Shown: positions 46,265 through 54,362, counted from the stretch's first letter. The stretch: DNA of 64,000 nucleotides from Saccharothrix sp. S26 (GCF_021390395.1 NZ_JAJUWT010000012.1:124001-188000), one strand, 5' to 3'. The notes: generated from the letters alone by a model not told the origin. Translations and numbers: made by a program.

Positions 46265-46272
46265 GCGCGAAA

Positions 46273-46313
46273 GTGTCGCACCTGCCCGACCGTGAGCCGG
46301 ACAGGTGCGACAC
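46273..46313. terminator. Inverted repeat between pump 2 and tetR 1
   Basis: GTGTCGCACCTG and CAGGTGCGACAC (12-bp perfect arms) are separated by 17 nt. It could terminate the pump transcript. Because it lies just upstream of tetR 1, it could instead be paired half-sites of an autoregulatory operator. Confidence 0.6.
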
Positions 46314-46330
46314 CGTGTCTCGTGCGGGGG

Positions 46331-47866
46331 CTAGTGCCCGGACGCCATCTCCGCCGCCAACCGCTCGTCACCGCTGAGCGTCTTGAGCGGCTTCTCCTTG
46401 ATGAACAGCACCGCCACCAGCGCCAGCACCGCGATCGGCGCGCCGATCAGGAACAGCTCGGCGGTGGCCGTGGCGTAGATCTCGCGCACGATCAGCCGCA
46501 CCGGCTCGGGCAGCAGCGACAGGTCGGGCACCGTGCTCTCCGCGCCGTCGGGCGCCGGGCCGAACTTCTCCTCGCTCAACGCCGTCACCCGGTTCGCCAG
46601 CACCGCGCCCAACGCGCTCACGCCGATCGCGCCGCCGAGGCTGCGGAAGAACGTGAGGGTCGACGTGGTCGCACCGAGGTCGCGGGCGGGCACGTCGTTC
46701 TGCGCGGCCAGCACCAGGTTCTGCATCAGCATGCCGACGCCGATGCCCAGCACCGCCATGTGCACGCTGACCAGGAACACGCTGGTGTCGGCGTCGATCA
46801 TGGCCAGCAGCAGCATCCCGCCGATCATGATCACGCCGCCGGCGACCAGGAACGCCTTCCACTTGCCCCACTTGGTGATCAGCTGGCCGGCGACGGTCGA
46901 CGACACCAGCAGGCCGAAGATCATCGGCAGGCTCATCAGGCCCGCCTGCGTCGGCGTCTTGCCCAGGCCGATCTGGAAGTACTGCGACAGGAACACCGTG
47001 CCGCCGAACATCGCCACGCCGACCAGCGCGCTGGCCAAGGTGGTCAGCGCGACCGTGCGGTTGGCGAAGATCGTCAGCGGCACGATCGGGTCGGCCGCCC
47101 GCGACTCGACCCACACGGCCAGGCCCAGCAGCACCACGCCGACCGTCACCAGCAACGCGGTCCACCCCGAGGCCCACTCGAACTGGTGACCCGCCAGCGT
47201 CGACCACACCAGCAGCGTGGAGACACCGCCCACGATCAGCACCGCGCCGAGGTAGTCGATCTTGACCTCCTTGCGCACGACCGGCAGCTTCAGCGTGCGC
47301 TGGAGCAGGAAGATCGAGGCGAGGGTGAACGGCACGCCGATGAAGAAGCACCAGCGCCACCCCAGCCACGAGGTGTCCACCATGAGGCCGCCGATGAGCG
47401 GCCCGGCGACCGTGCCGACGCCGAAGACCGCGCCGAAGATGCCGGCGTAGCGGCCCATCTCCCGCGGCGGGATCATCGCCGCCATCACGATCGTGGCGAG
47501 CGCCGTCATGCCGCCCGCGCCGAGGCCCTGCACGACCCGGCTCGCGATGAGCACCTCGACGTTCGGGGAGAAACCCGCGATGAGCGAGCCGACCACGAAC
47601 AGGCCGAGGGAGAGCTGGATGAGCAGCTTGCGGCTGTAGAGGTCGGCGAGCTTGCCCCACAGCGGCACGGTCGCCGTCATGGCCAGCAGCTCGGTGGTGA
47701 CGACCCAGGTGTAGACCGACTGCGAGCCGTGCAGGTCGGCGATGATGCGCGGCAGCGCGTTCGAGACGATGGTCGAGGCCAGGATGGCCATGAACATGCC
47801 CAGCATGAGGCCGGACATGGCTTGCACGACGTCCCGGCGCGAGGTCGTGCCGGTATCGGTGGACAT
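46331..47866 (-). CDS. DHA2-family MFS multidrug exporter, pump 2
   Basis: 511 residues and 14 predicted membrane helices. Motif A is TATVPLWGKLADLYSRKLLI, and the motif C region is VGTVAGPLIGGLMVDTSWLG with WRWCFFIGVPFTLASI. It is a paralogue of pump 1, keeping the same YTWVVT, MIPPRE and GWRWCFFIGVP blocks. It sits between two TetR genes on the same strand, tetR 2 upstream (50 bp) and tetR 1 downstream. tetR 2 with its own upstream operator probably heads this operon. Substrate unknown. Confidence 0.93.
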   Translation of the reverse strand: MSTDTGTTSRRDVVQAMSGLMLGMFMAILASTIVSNALPRIIADLHGSQSVYTWVVTTELLAMTATVPLWGKLADLYSRKLLIQLSLGLFVVGSLIAGFSPNVEVLIASRVVQGLGAGGMTALATIVMAAMIPPREMGRYAGIFGAVFGVGTVAGPLIGGLMVDTSWLGWRWCFFIGVPFTLASIFLLQRTLKLPVVRKEVKIDYLGAVLIVGGVSTLLVWSTLAGHQFEWASGWTALLVTVGVVLLGLAVWVESRAADPIVPLTIFANRTVALTTLASALVGVAMFGGTVFLSQYFQIGLGKTPTQAGLMSLPMIFGLLVSSTVAGQLITKWGKWKAFLVAGGVIMIGGMLLLAMIDADTSVFLVSVHMAVLGIGVGMLMQNLVLAAQNDVPARDLGATTSTLTFFRSLGGAIGVSALGAVLANRVTALSEEKFGPAPDGAESTVPDLSLLPEPVRLIVREIYATATAELFLIGAPIAVLALVAVLFIKEKPLKTLSGDERLAAEMASGH

Positions 47867-47916
47867 ACGGATCCCCCAGTGGGTGTTCGCGGTGGTTCGA
47901 AGCGGTGGTGATGCGG

Positions 47917-48531
47917 TTACGGCTTGCGGGGCGGGTCGGCGAGTCCCGCGGCGATCAGGTCGAGCGCCTCGGCGAACAGGTCGTGCAGGGACGCGGCGGC
48001 GGTGCTCGACCAGCGGGTCACCGCCACCCGGAACGCCGCCCCCGCCGCGGCGCCGAGCAGCAACGGGTAGGTGTCGTCGGCGGGCAGGCCGACCCGTTCG
48101 GCGATCGCCTCGACCAGGTCGCGCTCCAGGGCCTCACCGCCGGAGAACACCCTGGCCAGCAGCACGGGGTGCTGCTGGACGACGCGCATCCGCAGCAACC
48201 AGTGCTCCCGGTCGTCCGCCGGCTCCGCCGCGACCTCCGCCAGCAACGCCTCGCGCACCGCCGCCGCGGCGGACAGCCGCGCCGGTTGGGACAGGACGCG
48301 GGCGCGCATCCGGGGCCCGGCGTCCGGGTCGGGACCGAGGACGGCGTCTTCCTTGCTCGCGAAGTAGTTGAAGAAGGTGCGCGGCGAGACGTCGGCGGCG
48401 GCGCTGATGTCCTCGACGGTCACGTGGTCGAGACCGCGCTCGGCGACCAGGCGGACCGCCGCGTGCCCCAGGGCCCGGCGGGTCTGCCGCTTCTTGCGGT
48501 CACGGAGCCCTTCGGCCGCCTGCGTGGTCAC
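47917..48531 (-). CDS. TetR-family regulator 2
   Basis: 204 residues from the GTG at 48531 (VTTQAAEGLRDRKKR); an ORF start at 48558 would add nine residues that overlap the operator region. The HTH is ALGHAAVRLVAERGLDHVTV, EDISAAADVSPRTFFNYFAS, KEDAVLGPD. The C-terminal domain is helical with a ligand pocket (YPLLLGAAAGAAFRVAVTRW). It lies 50 bp upstream of pump 2 on the same strand. Two 13-bp TGCA-rich dyads upstream of the start are the likely autoregulatory site. It shares the ...RTFFNYF.SKE recognition-helix region with tetR 1. Confidence 0.92.
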   Translation of the reverse strand: MTTQAAEGLRDRKKRQTRRALGHAAVRLVAERGLDHVTVEDISAAADVSPRTFFNYFASKEDAVLGPDPDAGPRMRARVLSQPARLSAAAAVREALLAEVAAEPADDREHWLLRMRVVQQHPVLLARVFSGGEALERDLVEAIAERVGLPADDTYPLLLGAAAGAAFRVAVTRWSSTAAASLHDLFAEALDLIAAGLADPPRKP

Positions 48532-48553
48532 TGGACGAGCGTAGGAAAAATCC

Positions 48554-48583
48554 TGCACTCAATGCAACTTTGCAGTGACTGCA
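48554..48583. promoter_or_regulatory. Tandem TetR-type operator upstream of tetR 2
   Basis: TGCAGT-G-ACTGCA at 48571-48583 is a perfect dyad. TGCACTCAATGCA at 48554-48566 is a related, less symmetric one. The 17-bp spacing is suited to two dimers bound on neighbouring turns. Confidence 0.55.
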
Positions 48584-48894
48584 CTCTTGTGATCCCGCTC
48601 TCCGGACCATGCGCCACCACCCCCTTTCGCGGTCAGGCGGGCGATTCTGCGGCACGACCGGGGTCTTGCCGCAAGACCCCCTGTGCGCTATACCTTAAAA
48701 GTGGCGAGGAGTGACCATTCCTCCTCCACTTCCCCGTGCGATCGCAGTCCACCCGCCTCAGCCGCACGACTCGGCGTGTCACCCCGACGGGTGGCCCTCG
48801 CGGTCGCCCAGGCGTGCCGGCTTGAAACGGCGGCACGCCGCCGCGACGCTGGGGGCCCCGAAGGCATGGCAAGATCGACTCGCGAGGGAGAACG
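48584..48894. other. Intergenic region before the CBM48 gene
   Basis: Open frames here are short and Arg/Pro/His-rich, with no family match. A local AT-richer patch (TATACCTTAAAAGTGG, near 48690-48705) is the best promoter candidate for the plus-strand gene, but it lies about 190 bp from the start codon. Confidence 0.4.
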
Positions 48895-49179
48895 ATGCTC
48901 CGCAGCACTCGCCTGTTCGGCCCGAAGCGCCGCGTGACCTTCTCACTGCCCCTCGACCACCCGCGCGGGCCGGTGAGCGTGGTCGGCACGTTCAACGACT
49001 GGACCCCCGGCGTGCACGAGCTGGTGCCCCGCCGCGACGGCACGCGCACGGTGACCGTCATCCTCTCGCCGGGCACGCACCGGTTCCGCTACCTCGGCGA
49101 CGGCGGCCACTGGTTCGACGAGCCCGACGTGCCCACGGTCGACCCCGACGGGTGCGTGCTCACGATCGACGCCACCTGA
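48895..49179 (+). CDS. Small CBM48 (isoamylase N-terminal/glycogen-binding) protein
   Basis: 94 residues making one early-set Ig-like domain: RVTFSLPLDHPRGPVSVVGT, FNDWTPGVHELVPRRDGT, VTVILSPGTHRFRYLGDGGH, WFDEPDVPTVDPDGCVLTID. The VGTFNDW and HRFRYL motifs are the CBM48/AMPK-beta glycogen-binding signature. It is a free-standing domain, so it probably acts as a carbohydrate-binding adaptor. ATG 48895 follows GAGGGAGAA. It converges on the broken carotenoid oxygenase gene. Confidence 0.9.
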   Translation: MLRSTRLFGPKRRVTFSLPLDHPRGPVSVVGTFNDWTPGVHELVPRRDGTRTVTVILSPGTHRFRYLGDGGHWFDEPDVPTVDPDGCVLTIDAT

Positions 49180-49185
49180 CCGGGA

Positions 49186-50203
49186 TCAGCGCCCGGACGT
49201 GAACAGGCCGTGGAAGCCGAACGGGATCACGTGCGGCACGTCGGCCCGCGCGAGCTCGGTGAACGTCGCCGCGTCGAGCACCAGCAGCCCCGACCGGCCG
49301 TCCGGCGCGGGCACGAACACCGGCTCGCCCGGGTAGCGGCCCGGCTCGTGCCACCGCGTGGTCCGTCCACTGCGGACGTCCACTTTGACGAGCTGGTTGA
49401 GGAAGTCGCGCGTGCCGTTGTCCCGCGAACCGACGCCGTAGGCGTACCGGTAGTCGCGGCCGTTGTGCGAGCCGAACGGCTTGGCGCGCAGCGGCATCGA
49501 CAACGGGTTGACCACGAGCGGGAACGCGGCCGGCACCACGTGCCGCTCGGTGATGGCGAAGCTGTGCAGGTAGCCAGGGCGGTCGGCGGGCAGGGACGCG
49601 AGCAGTTCCCGGGAGCGACCCCGTTGCCGGCACTGCCGGTAGACGCTGCGCCTGCCGAACTTCAGCACGTAGTCGACCGGGTCGCCGATGAGCGGCGCGC
49701 GGTGCGGGTGGGCGGTGGTGACGTGGCCGTCGATCGCGTCGTCGTGGTCGTCGTGGCCGACGGTGGCCGGCGTGTCGCGGTCGAACTCCACCGCGATGGG
49801 CGTCTCGGTGAGCGCGAAGTCCCGGTCGCCGTCGGAGGTCACGTTCACGTTGGTGTTCGACGCGCGCCGCAGCCGGGGGTGGGTGAAGAAGCGGCTGAAG
49901 ATCGAGCGGCACGGGTCCGTGGCGAACTCGCCGAAGGCGATGTGCCCGCCCTCGCGGACGGCGCGGTTGCTCGGCGTCTCCAGGTACCGGTTGCGGTAGG
50001 TGACCGCACCCTCGGCGAAGCCGAAGCGGTGCAGCATCGCCAGGCCGTCGAACCAGTGCCGCAACGACCCCTTCCCGGTCTCGAACCTCGCCGGCCCGTT
50101 GCGCACCAACGTGCCGGCCAGCCACGGCGGCAGCTCGCCGCGCACCTCCAGGTCGACGTCCACTTCCCGGTCGAGCGTCTCGAACCCGGGCCCGCGCGCC
50201 CAT
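49186..50203 (-). pseudogene. Carotenoid cleavage oxygenase with 5' frameshift and internal deletion
   Basis: Minus-strand sequence encodes clear RPE65/CCO-family blocks: ELPPWLAGTLVRNGPARFET, SLRHWFDGLAMLHRF, GEFATDPCRSIFSRFF, HVTTAHPHRAP, GYLHSFAITERHVV, and the ending DVPHVIPFGFHGLF. After MPLRAKPF the sequence jumps to YRYAYGVGSRDNG, skipping about 130 residues of the normal enzyme, including the HHVNA segment that supplies one of the four iron-binding histidines. At the 5' end, the natural ATG (50203, behind GGGAGGTGGG) is in a different frame from FETLDREVDVDLEV, which follows an in-frame TGA. Two independent lesions and only 325 codons argue for a non-functional gene. Confidence 0.85.
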
Positions 50204-50221
50204 CACGACCCACCTCCCCAC

Positions 50222-50255
50222 AACGGCGTTACACAACAACGTTGTAAACGCCGTT
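50222..50255. promoter_or_regulatory. Nested palindromes upstream of the broken oxygenase
   Basis: ACAACGTTGT (50236-50245), a typical TetR-type core, lies inside a wider dyad AACGGCGTT (50222-50230) / AACGCCGTT (50247-50255). The operator appears intact although the gene it precedes is broken. Confidence 0.55.
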
Positions 50256-50260
50256 CCGGT

Positions 50261-50587
50261 TCAGGTGTCAAGGTCCGCGAGCCTGATCCCGTCCCCGTGC
50301 TCCTGCGCCCACCGGCCGAGCGCGTCGATCGGGTCGAGCAGGCTGCGCCCGAGGTCGGTGAGGCCGTACTCGACCCGGCCGCGTCCCGCGGTGCGCACCA
50401 CCAGCCCGGCGCCCTCCAACCGGCGCACGGTCTCGGTGAGCACCTTCGGCCGGATGCCTCCGATCGCGCGGCGCAGGTCGGACGGGCGGCGCGGGCCGTG
50501 CCGCAACGCGTGCAGCACCACCGGGTTCCAGGTGTTGGCCAGCAGGTCGAACGCCTGCCGGGCGCGGCAGTCGGCGAGGAAGGTCAC
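50261..50587 (-). CDS. HxlR-family winged-helix regulator
   Basis: 108 residues from GTG 50587, behind AGGGGA. HxlR features are AFDLLANTWNPVVLHALRHG (the conserved W helix), PSDLRRAIGGIRPKVLTETV as recognition helix and VVRTAGRGRVEYGLTDLGRS as wing. A single Cys near the N-terminus (ADCRARQ) matches the redox-sensing Cys found in HxlR/HypR proteins. It is divergent from the reductase-like gene at 50679, a common HxlR target arrangement. The broken oxygenase lies downstream on the same strand. Confidence 0.9.
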   Translation of the reverse strand: MTFLADCRARQAFDLLANTWNPVVLHALRHGPRRPSDLRRAIGGIRPKVLTETVRRLEGAGLVVRTAGRGRVEYGLTDLGRSLLDPIDALGRWAQEHGDGIRLADLDT

Positions 50588-50678
50588 GAGCGGTCCCCTG
50601 TGCGGTGGACACCATTCGGTGCCCGTCGGGCTCTCTAGCGTCGACACCAGCCAATCATTTCGACACGAGGGGGCAGGG

Positions 50679-51278
50679 ATGCGGATCGGCGTGCTGGGGT
50701 CGGGCGGGATGGCCGACGCGTTGGGCGGCCGGTGGGTCGCGGCGGGGCACGAGGTCGTGATCGGCGGGCGTTCGCGGGAGCGCTCGGAGGCGTTGGCGGC
50801 GAGGATCGGGGCCGTGGCCGGCTCACCCGAGGACGCGGTGGCATTCGGGGACGCGGTGCTGCTCGCCGTGCCGGCGGCGGTGGCGGCGCAGGTGCTCGGC
50901 CACGCGCCCGGACGCGTGGTGGTGGACTGCACCAACTCGGTGGTGCCCGGCCGGTTCGTGCTCGACGAGCCGCGGGCCGCGGCACGGCTCGCGGCGGCGT
51001 CGGGCGCGGACGTGGTGAAGGCGTTCAACCTGTGCCACGTCGACGTGTGGCGCCGGCCGTCGTTGGTGTTCGAGGGGCGGCCGCTCGGCGTGCCGCTGTG
51101 CGGTGACTCGGCCGACGCTCTGGCGGTCGTGCGGGAGCTGGCGCGGTCGATCGGGTGCGTGCCGGTGGACGCCGGGCCGTTGGCGCGGGCGGAGCTGCTG
51201 GAGGCGACCACGGCGTTCGCCATCGGGCTGTGGGTCGGTGGCGCGGACGTGAGGGCGATGTTCCCGACAGATGTGTAA
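50679..51278 (+). CDS. NADP-binding reductase-like protein (F420:NADP oxidoreductase/ProC-like fold)
   Basis: 199 residues. The N-terminal Rossmann fold has RIGVLGSGGMADALGGRWVA, HEVVIGGRSRERSE, then AVLLAVPAAVAAQVL, RVVVDCTNSVVPGRF and VVKAFNLCHVDVWRRPSLVF. This is the layout of F420-dependent NADP reductase and NAD(P)-binding domain proteins that often lie beside HxlR or TetR genes. The ATG at 50679 gives a GGGCAGGG site 2-8 nt upstream. It diverges from the HxlR gene, which probably represses it. Cofactor and substrate cannot be fixed by eye. Confidence 0.85.
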   Translation: MRIGVLGSGGMADALGGRWVAAGHEVVIGGRSRERSEALAARIGAVAGSPEDAVAFGDAVLLAVPAAVAAQVLGHAPGRVVVDCTNSVVPGRFVLDEPRAAARLAAASGADVVKAFNLCHVDVWRRPSLVFEGRPLGVPLCGDSADALAVVRELARSIGCVPVDAGPLARAELLEATTAFAIGLWVGGADVRAMFPTDV

Positions 51279-51282
51279 GCGC

Positions 51283-51288
51283 TAATAT
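51283..51288 (+). promoter_or_regulatory. Possible -10 element for the pip gene
   Basis: TAATAT stands out in this GC-rich DNA, 31 bp before the GTG start. TTCCCG 16 bp upstream is a weak -35. A dyad AACAG-CA-CTGTT (51289-51300) overlaps the expected transcription start. Confidence 0.4.
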
Positions 51289-51319
51289 AACAGCACTGTT
51301 GCAACCGCGAGGAGGAACG

Positions 51320-52243
51320 GTGCTGTACCCGGAGATCGAGCCGTACGACCACGGCATGCTCGACGTCGGCGACGGCCACCACGTCTACTGGGAGGTGTGC
51401 GGCAACCCGGACGGCAAACCGGCCGTGGTGCTGCACGGCGGGCCGGGCTCGGGCTGCACCCCCCGCGCCCGGCGGTACTTCGACCCGGACGCGTACCGGG
51501 TGGTGCTGTTCGACCAGCGCGGGTGCGGCCGGAGCACCCCGCACGCCGGTCAGCCGGTCGTGGACCTGTCCACGAACACCACCGATCACCTGATCGGCGA
51601 CTTGGAGCTGCTGCGCGAGCACCTGGGCGTCGACCGGTGGCTGGTGTTCGCCGCGTCGTGGGGCTCGGTGCTCGGCCTCGTCTACGCGGAGCGGTTCCCG
51701 CACCGGGTGTCGGAGATGGTGCACGCGGGCGTGGCCACCGGCCGCCGGGCCGAGACCGACCTGCTCACCACGGGGCTGGGGCCGATGTTCCCGCAAGCCC
51801 ACGCCCGGTTCCGCGAGCTCGTGCCGACCGGCGACCCGGCGGCCGGCTACCTGGAGCTGCTGCTGTCGCCCGACCCGGCCGTGCACCGGCGGGCGGCGCT
51901 GGAGTGGTGCGCGTGGGAGGACGCGTTGCAGCCGTTGTCGCCCGGCGGGCTGCGCTTCGACGTCCCGGAGCACGGGCTGGCGTTCGCCCGGCTCGTCACC
52001 CACTACTGGGCGCACGGGTCGTGGTTGCCCGAAGGCATCGTGCTGGAGGAGGCGTGGAAGCTCGCGGGCATCCCGGGCGTAATCGTTCAAGGAACCCTCG
52101 ACCTGGGAAATCTCATCGGCACGCCGTTCGAGTTGGCGCACGCGTGGCCGGACGCGGAACTGATCCTCGTCCCTGAAACGGCGCACGGCGGCAGCGATGC
52201 GATGACCGAAGCGCGGCGCGCGGCTGCTGACAAATTCCGGTAA
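51320..52243 (+). CDS. pip: Proline iminopeptidase-like alpha/beta hydrolase (S33)
   Basis: 307 residues, matching the length of prolyl aminopeptidase. It has VYWEVCGNPDGKPAVVLHGG (HGGPG oxyanion motif), YRVVLFDQRGCGRSTPHA and the nucleophile elbow FAASWGSVLGLVYAERFPHR. The elbow is A-x-S-x-G where most family members have G-x-S-x-G. The Asp in QGTLDLGNLIGTP and His in ETAHGGSDAM complete a triad, though the usual HGRxD is QGTLD here. GTG 51320 follows GGAGGA. From about 52080 to the end the codons turn unusually AT-rich (GTAATCGTTCAAGGAACC), unlike the rest. Function: removal of N-terminal Pro, or a related esterase. Confidence 0.85.
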   Translation: MLYPEIEPYDHGMLDVGDGHHVYWEVCGNPDGKPAVVLHGGPGSGCTPRARRYFDPDAYRVVLFDQRGCGRSTPHAGQPVVDLSTNTTDHLIGDLELLREHLGVDRWLVFAASWGSVLGLVYAERFPHRVSEMVHAGVATGRRAETDLLTTGLGPMFPQAHARFRELVPTGDPAAGYLELLLSPDPAVHRRAALEWCAWEDALQPLSPGGLRFDVPEHGLAFARLVTHYWAHGSWLPEGIVLEEAWKLAGIPGVIVQGTLDLGNLIGTPFELAHAWPDAELILVPETAHGGSDAMTEARRAAADKFR

Positions 52244-52314
52244 CACCCGGAAACTCGGTGCGATGCAGTGATTACAGCCCGATCCCGGGGCTGGTCGACG
52301 GTGGCGAAGGATTG

Positions 52315-53130
52315 ATGTTGGAACGGTTCACCGAGAGCGCGCGCCGAGTCTCCGTGGTGGCCCTGCAGGAGGCACGGGGGTTCAACCACACCGCCATCGG
52401 CACCGAGCACCTGTTGCTCGGGTTGATCGGCGAGGGCGGCGCGGCGGCGGCGGTGCTGGCGTCGGTCGGGCTGTCGCTGCACTCGTGCCGCGCGCGGGTG
52501 CTGGAGGTCGACGGGCGGGGCGGCCTGCCCGTGCCCGGCCGCCTGCCGTTCACGCCCGGCGCGAAGCGGGCGTTGGCGGCGGCGGTGCGGGAGTCGTTGG
52601 CGTTGGGGCACCGGCACGTCGTCACCGAGCACCTGTTGCTCGGCGTGCTGGCGGAGGACGAGGGCGTGGCGCTGGACGTGCTGGCCCGGTGCGGCGTCGA
52701 CCCCGTGGACGTGCGCGACCGGGCGTTCGCCGCCCTGGTGGGGATCGACCTGGCGCCGGTGCCGAGGGCCGCGCGGCTGTTCCTGAGCTACCGGCGTCCG
52801 CAGGACCTGCACCTCGCGGGGCGCATCGCGGACCGGCTGGACGACTTCGGCCGGTCGGTGGTGGGCGACGTCGGCGAGTGCGACGTGCTGCTGGCCGTGG
52901 TCGGACCGGACTGGACGCCGACGGATTCGATGCGCGCCGAGGTGGAACGGGCGGCGCAGCGCGCGGTGCCGGTGATCCCGGTGCTGGTCGACGGGGCGGA
53001 GCTGCCCGTCGACCAGCTGCCGGGCAACGGTCGCGTCGCCGACCACGTCACCGTGCGGCACGAGACGTTCCGCGCCGACGTGGCGCGGTTGGCCGACGTG
53101 GTCGGCTACGCCCAGCCGGGCATCGGGTAG
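52315..53130 (+). CDS. Clp N-terminal repeat protein fused to a short TIR domain
   Basis: 271 residues. Residues 1-62 and 78-142 are two Clp-N repeats (MLERFTESARRVSVVALQEA, HTAIGTEHLLLGLIGEGG; PFTPGAKRALAAAVRESLAL, HRHVVTEHLLLGVLAEDEGV), the adaptor- or substrate-binding module of ClpA/ClpC, but no AAA ATPase follows. From about 154 a TIR domain begins: RLFLSYRRPQDLHLAGRIAD, then CDVLLAVVGPDW, then RAEVERAAQRAVPVIPVLVD. Glu209 in RAEVERA aligns with the catalytic Glu of NAD-cleaving bacterial TIRs. About 20 residues between FGRS and CDVLL, including the BB loop, are missing compared with typical TIRs. Its 3' end overlaps convergent glyA by 25 bp. A role in stress or phage defence is possible but unproven. 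Confidence 0.82.
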   Translation: MLERFTESARRVSVVALQEARGFNHTAIGTEHLLLGLIGEGGAAAAVLASVGLSLHSCRARVLEVDGRGGLPVPGRLPFTPGAKRALAAAVRESLALGHRHVVTEHLLLGVLAEDEGVALDVLARCGVDPVDVRDRAFAALVGIDLAPVPRAARLFLSYRRPQDLHLAGRIADRLDDFGRSVVGDVGECDVLLAVVGPDWTPTDSMRAEVERAAQRAVPVIPVLVDGAELPVDQLPGNGRVADHVTVRHETFRADVARLADVVGYAQPGIG

Positions 53131-54362
53131 CCCGCCATCAGCTCGGCGACCTCGGCGGCGACGCGGTCCAGCGCCTGCTCGTCGTCCGCCGACCGCACGG
53201 CCCGGTCGATCCACTCGGCGAGCTGGGGCATGTGCTCCTGGGTGAGGCCGCGCGTGGTGATGGCGGCCGTGCCGAGGCGCACACCGGACGGGTCGAACGG
53301 CTTGCGCGGGTCGAACGGGACGGTGTTGTAGTTGGCCTCCAGGCCCGCCCGGTCCATGGCCTTGGCCGCGGGCTTGCCGCCGATGCCCTTGCTGGTCAGG
53401 TCGACCAGGACGAGGTGGTTGTCGGTGCCGCCGGAGACCAGGTCGAACCCGCGGTCGAGCAGGGCGGCGGCCAGCGCGCGGGCGTTCTGCACGACGGCGT
53501 GCGCGTAGAGGCCGAACGACGGCTCCGACGCCTCGCCGAGCGCGACCGCGATGGCGGCCGTGGTGTGGTTGTGCGGCCCGCCCTGAAGTCCCGGGAACAC
53601 CGCCTTGTCGATCGCCTTCGCGTGCTCGGCGTCGGTGAGGATCATCGCGCCGCGCGGTCCGCGCAACGTCTTGTGCGTGGTCGTGGTGATCACCTGGGCG
53701 TGCCCGACCGGTGACGGGTGCGCGCCGCCCGCGACCAGGCCCGCGATGTGCGCGATGTCGGCCGCGAGCACCGCGCCGACCTCGTTCGCGATCTCGGCGA
53801 ACGCGGCGAAGTCGATGGTGCGCGGGATGGCCGTGCCGCCGCAGAAGATCACCTTGGGACGTTCGGCGCGGGCCAGGTCGCGGACCTGGTCGAGGTCGAC
53901 CACCCCGGTCTCCTTGGCCACGCCGTACTGCACGCTGCGGAACCACTTGCCCGTGGCCGAGACGCCCCAGCCGTGGGTGAGGTGCCCGCCCGCGGGCAGG
54001 GCCATGCCCATCACGGTGTCGCCGGGCTCCAGGAACGCCAGGTACACGGCGAGGTTGGCCGGGGAGCCGGAGTAGGGCTGCACGTTGGCGTGGTCGACGC
54101 CGAACAGCGCCTTCGCCCGGGCGACCGCCAGCTCCTCGACCGGGTCGACGACCTGCTGGCCCTCGTAGTAGCGGCGGCCGGCGTAGCCCTCGGAGTACTT
54201 GTTGGTGAGCACGGAGCCGGTGGCTTCGAGCACGGCGGTCGAGACGTAGTTCTCCGAGGCGATCAGGCGGACCTTCTCGAACTGGCGGCGCGCCTCGGCC
54301 TGGACCAGGCGGGCGACCTCGGGGTCGGCTCCGGTCAACGACGGGATGGCGGGTTCGTGCAC
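53106..54362 (-). CDS. glyA: Serine hydroxymethyltransferase
   Basis: 418 residues, the usual length. The PLP enzyme interconverts serine and glycine with tetrahydrofolate, supplying one-carbon units. Landmarks: RLIASENYVSTAVLEATGSV, TNKYSEGYAGRRYYEGQQVV, NVQPYSGSPANLAVYLAFL, LPAGGHLTHG, VLAADIAHIAGLVAGG, the PLP lysine in TTTTHKTLRGPRGAMI, and LQGGPHNHTTAAIAVALGEA. GTG 54362 is preferred because GGAGG lies 5 nt upstream; GTG 54374 is the only longer option. Family members usually have H-x-LRGPRGG where this has RGPRGAM. It could be a second, non-housekeeping copy. I saw no riboswitch in the 265-bp upstream gap. Confidence 0.95.
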   Translation of the reverse strand: MHEPAIPSLTGADPEVARLVQAEARRQFEKVRLIASENYVSTAVLEATGSVLTNKYSEGYAGRRYYEGQQVVDPVEELAVARAKALFGVDHANVQPYSGSPANLAVYLAFLEPGDTVMGMALPAGGHLTHGWGVSATGKWFRSVQYGVAKETGVVDLDQVRDLARAERPKVIFCGGTAIPRTIDFAAFAEIANEVGAVLAADIAHIAGLVAGGAHPSPVGHAQVITTTTHKTLRGPRGAMILTDAEHAKAIDKAVFPGLQGGPHNHTTAAIAVALGEASEPSFGLYAHAVVQNARALAAALLDRGFDLVSGGTDNHLVLVDLTSKGIGGKPAAKAMDRAGLEANYNTVPFDPRKPFDPSGVRLGTAAITTRGLTQEHMPQLAEWIDRAVRSADDEQALDRVAAEVAELMAGYPMPGWA

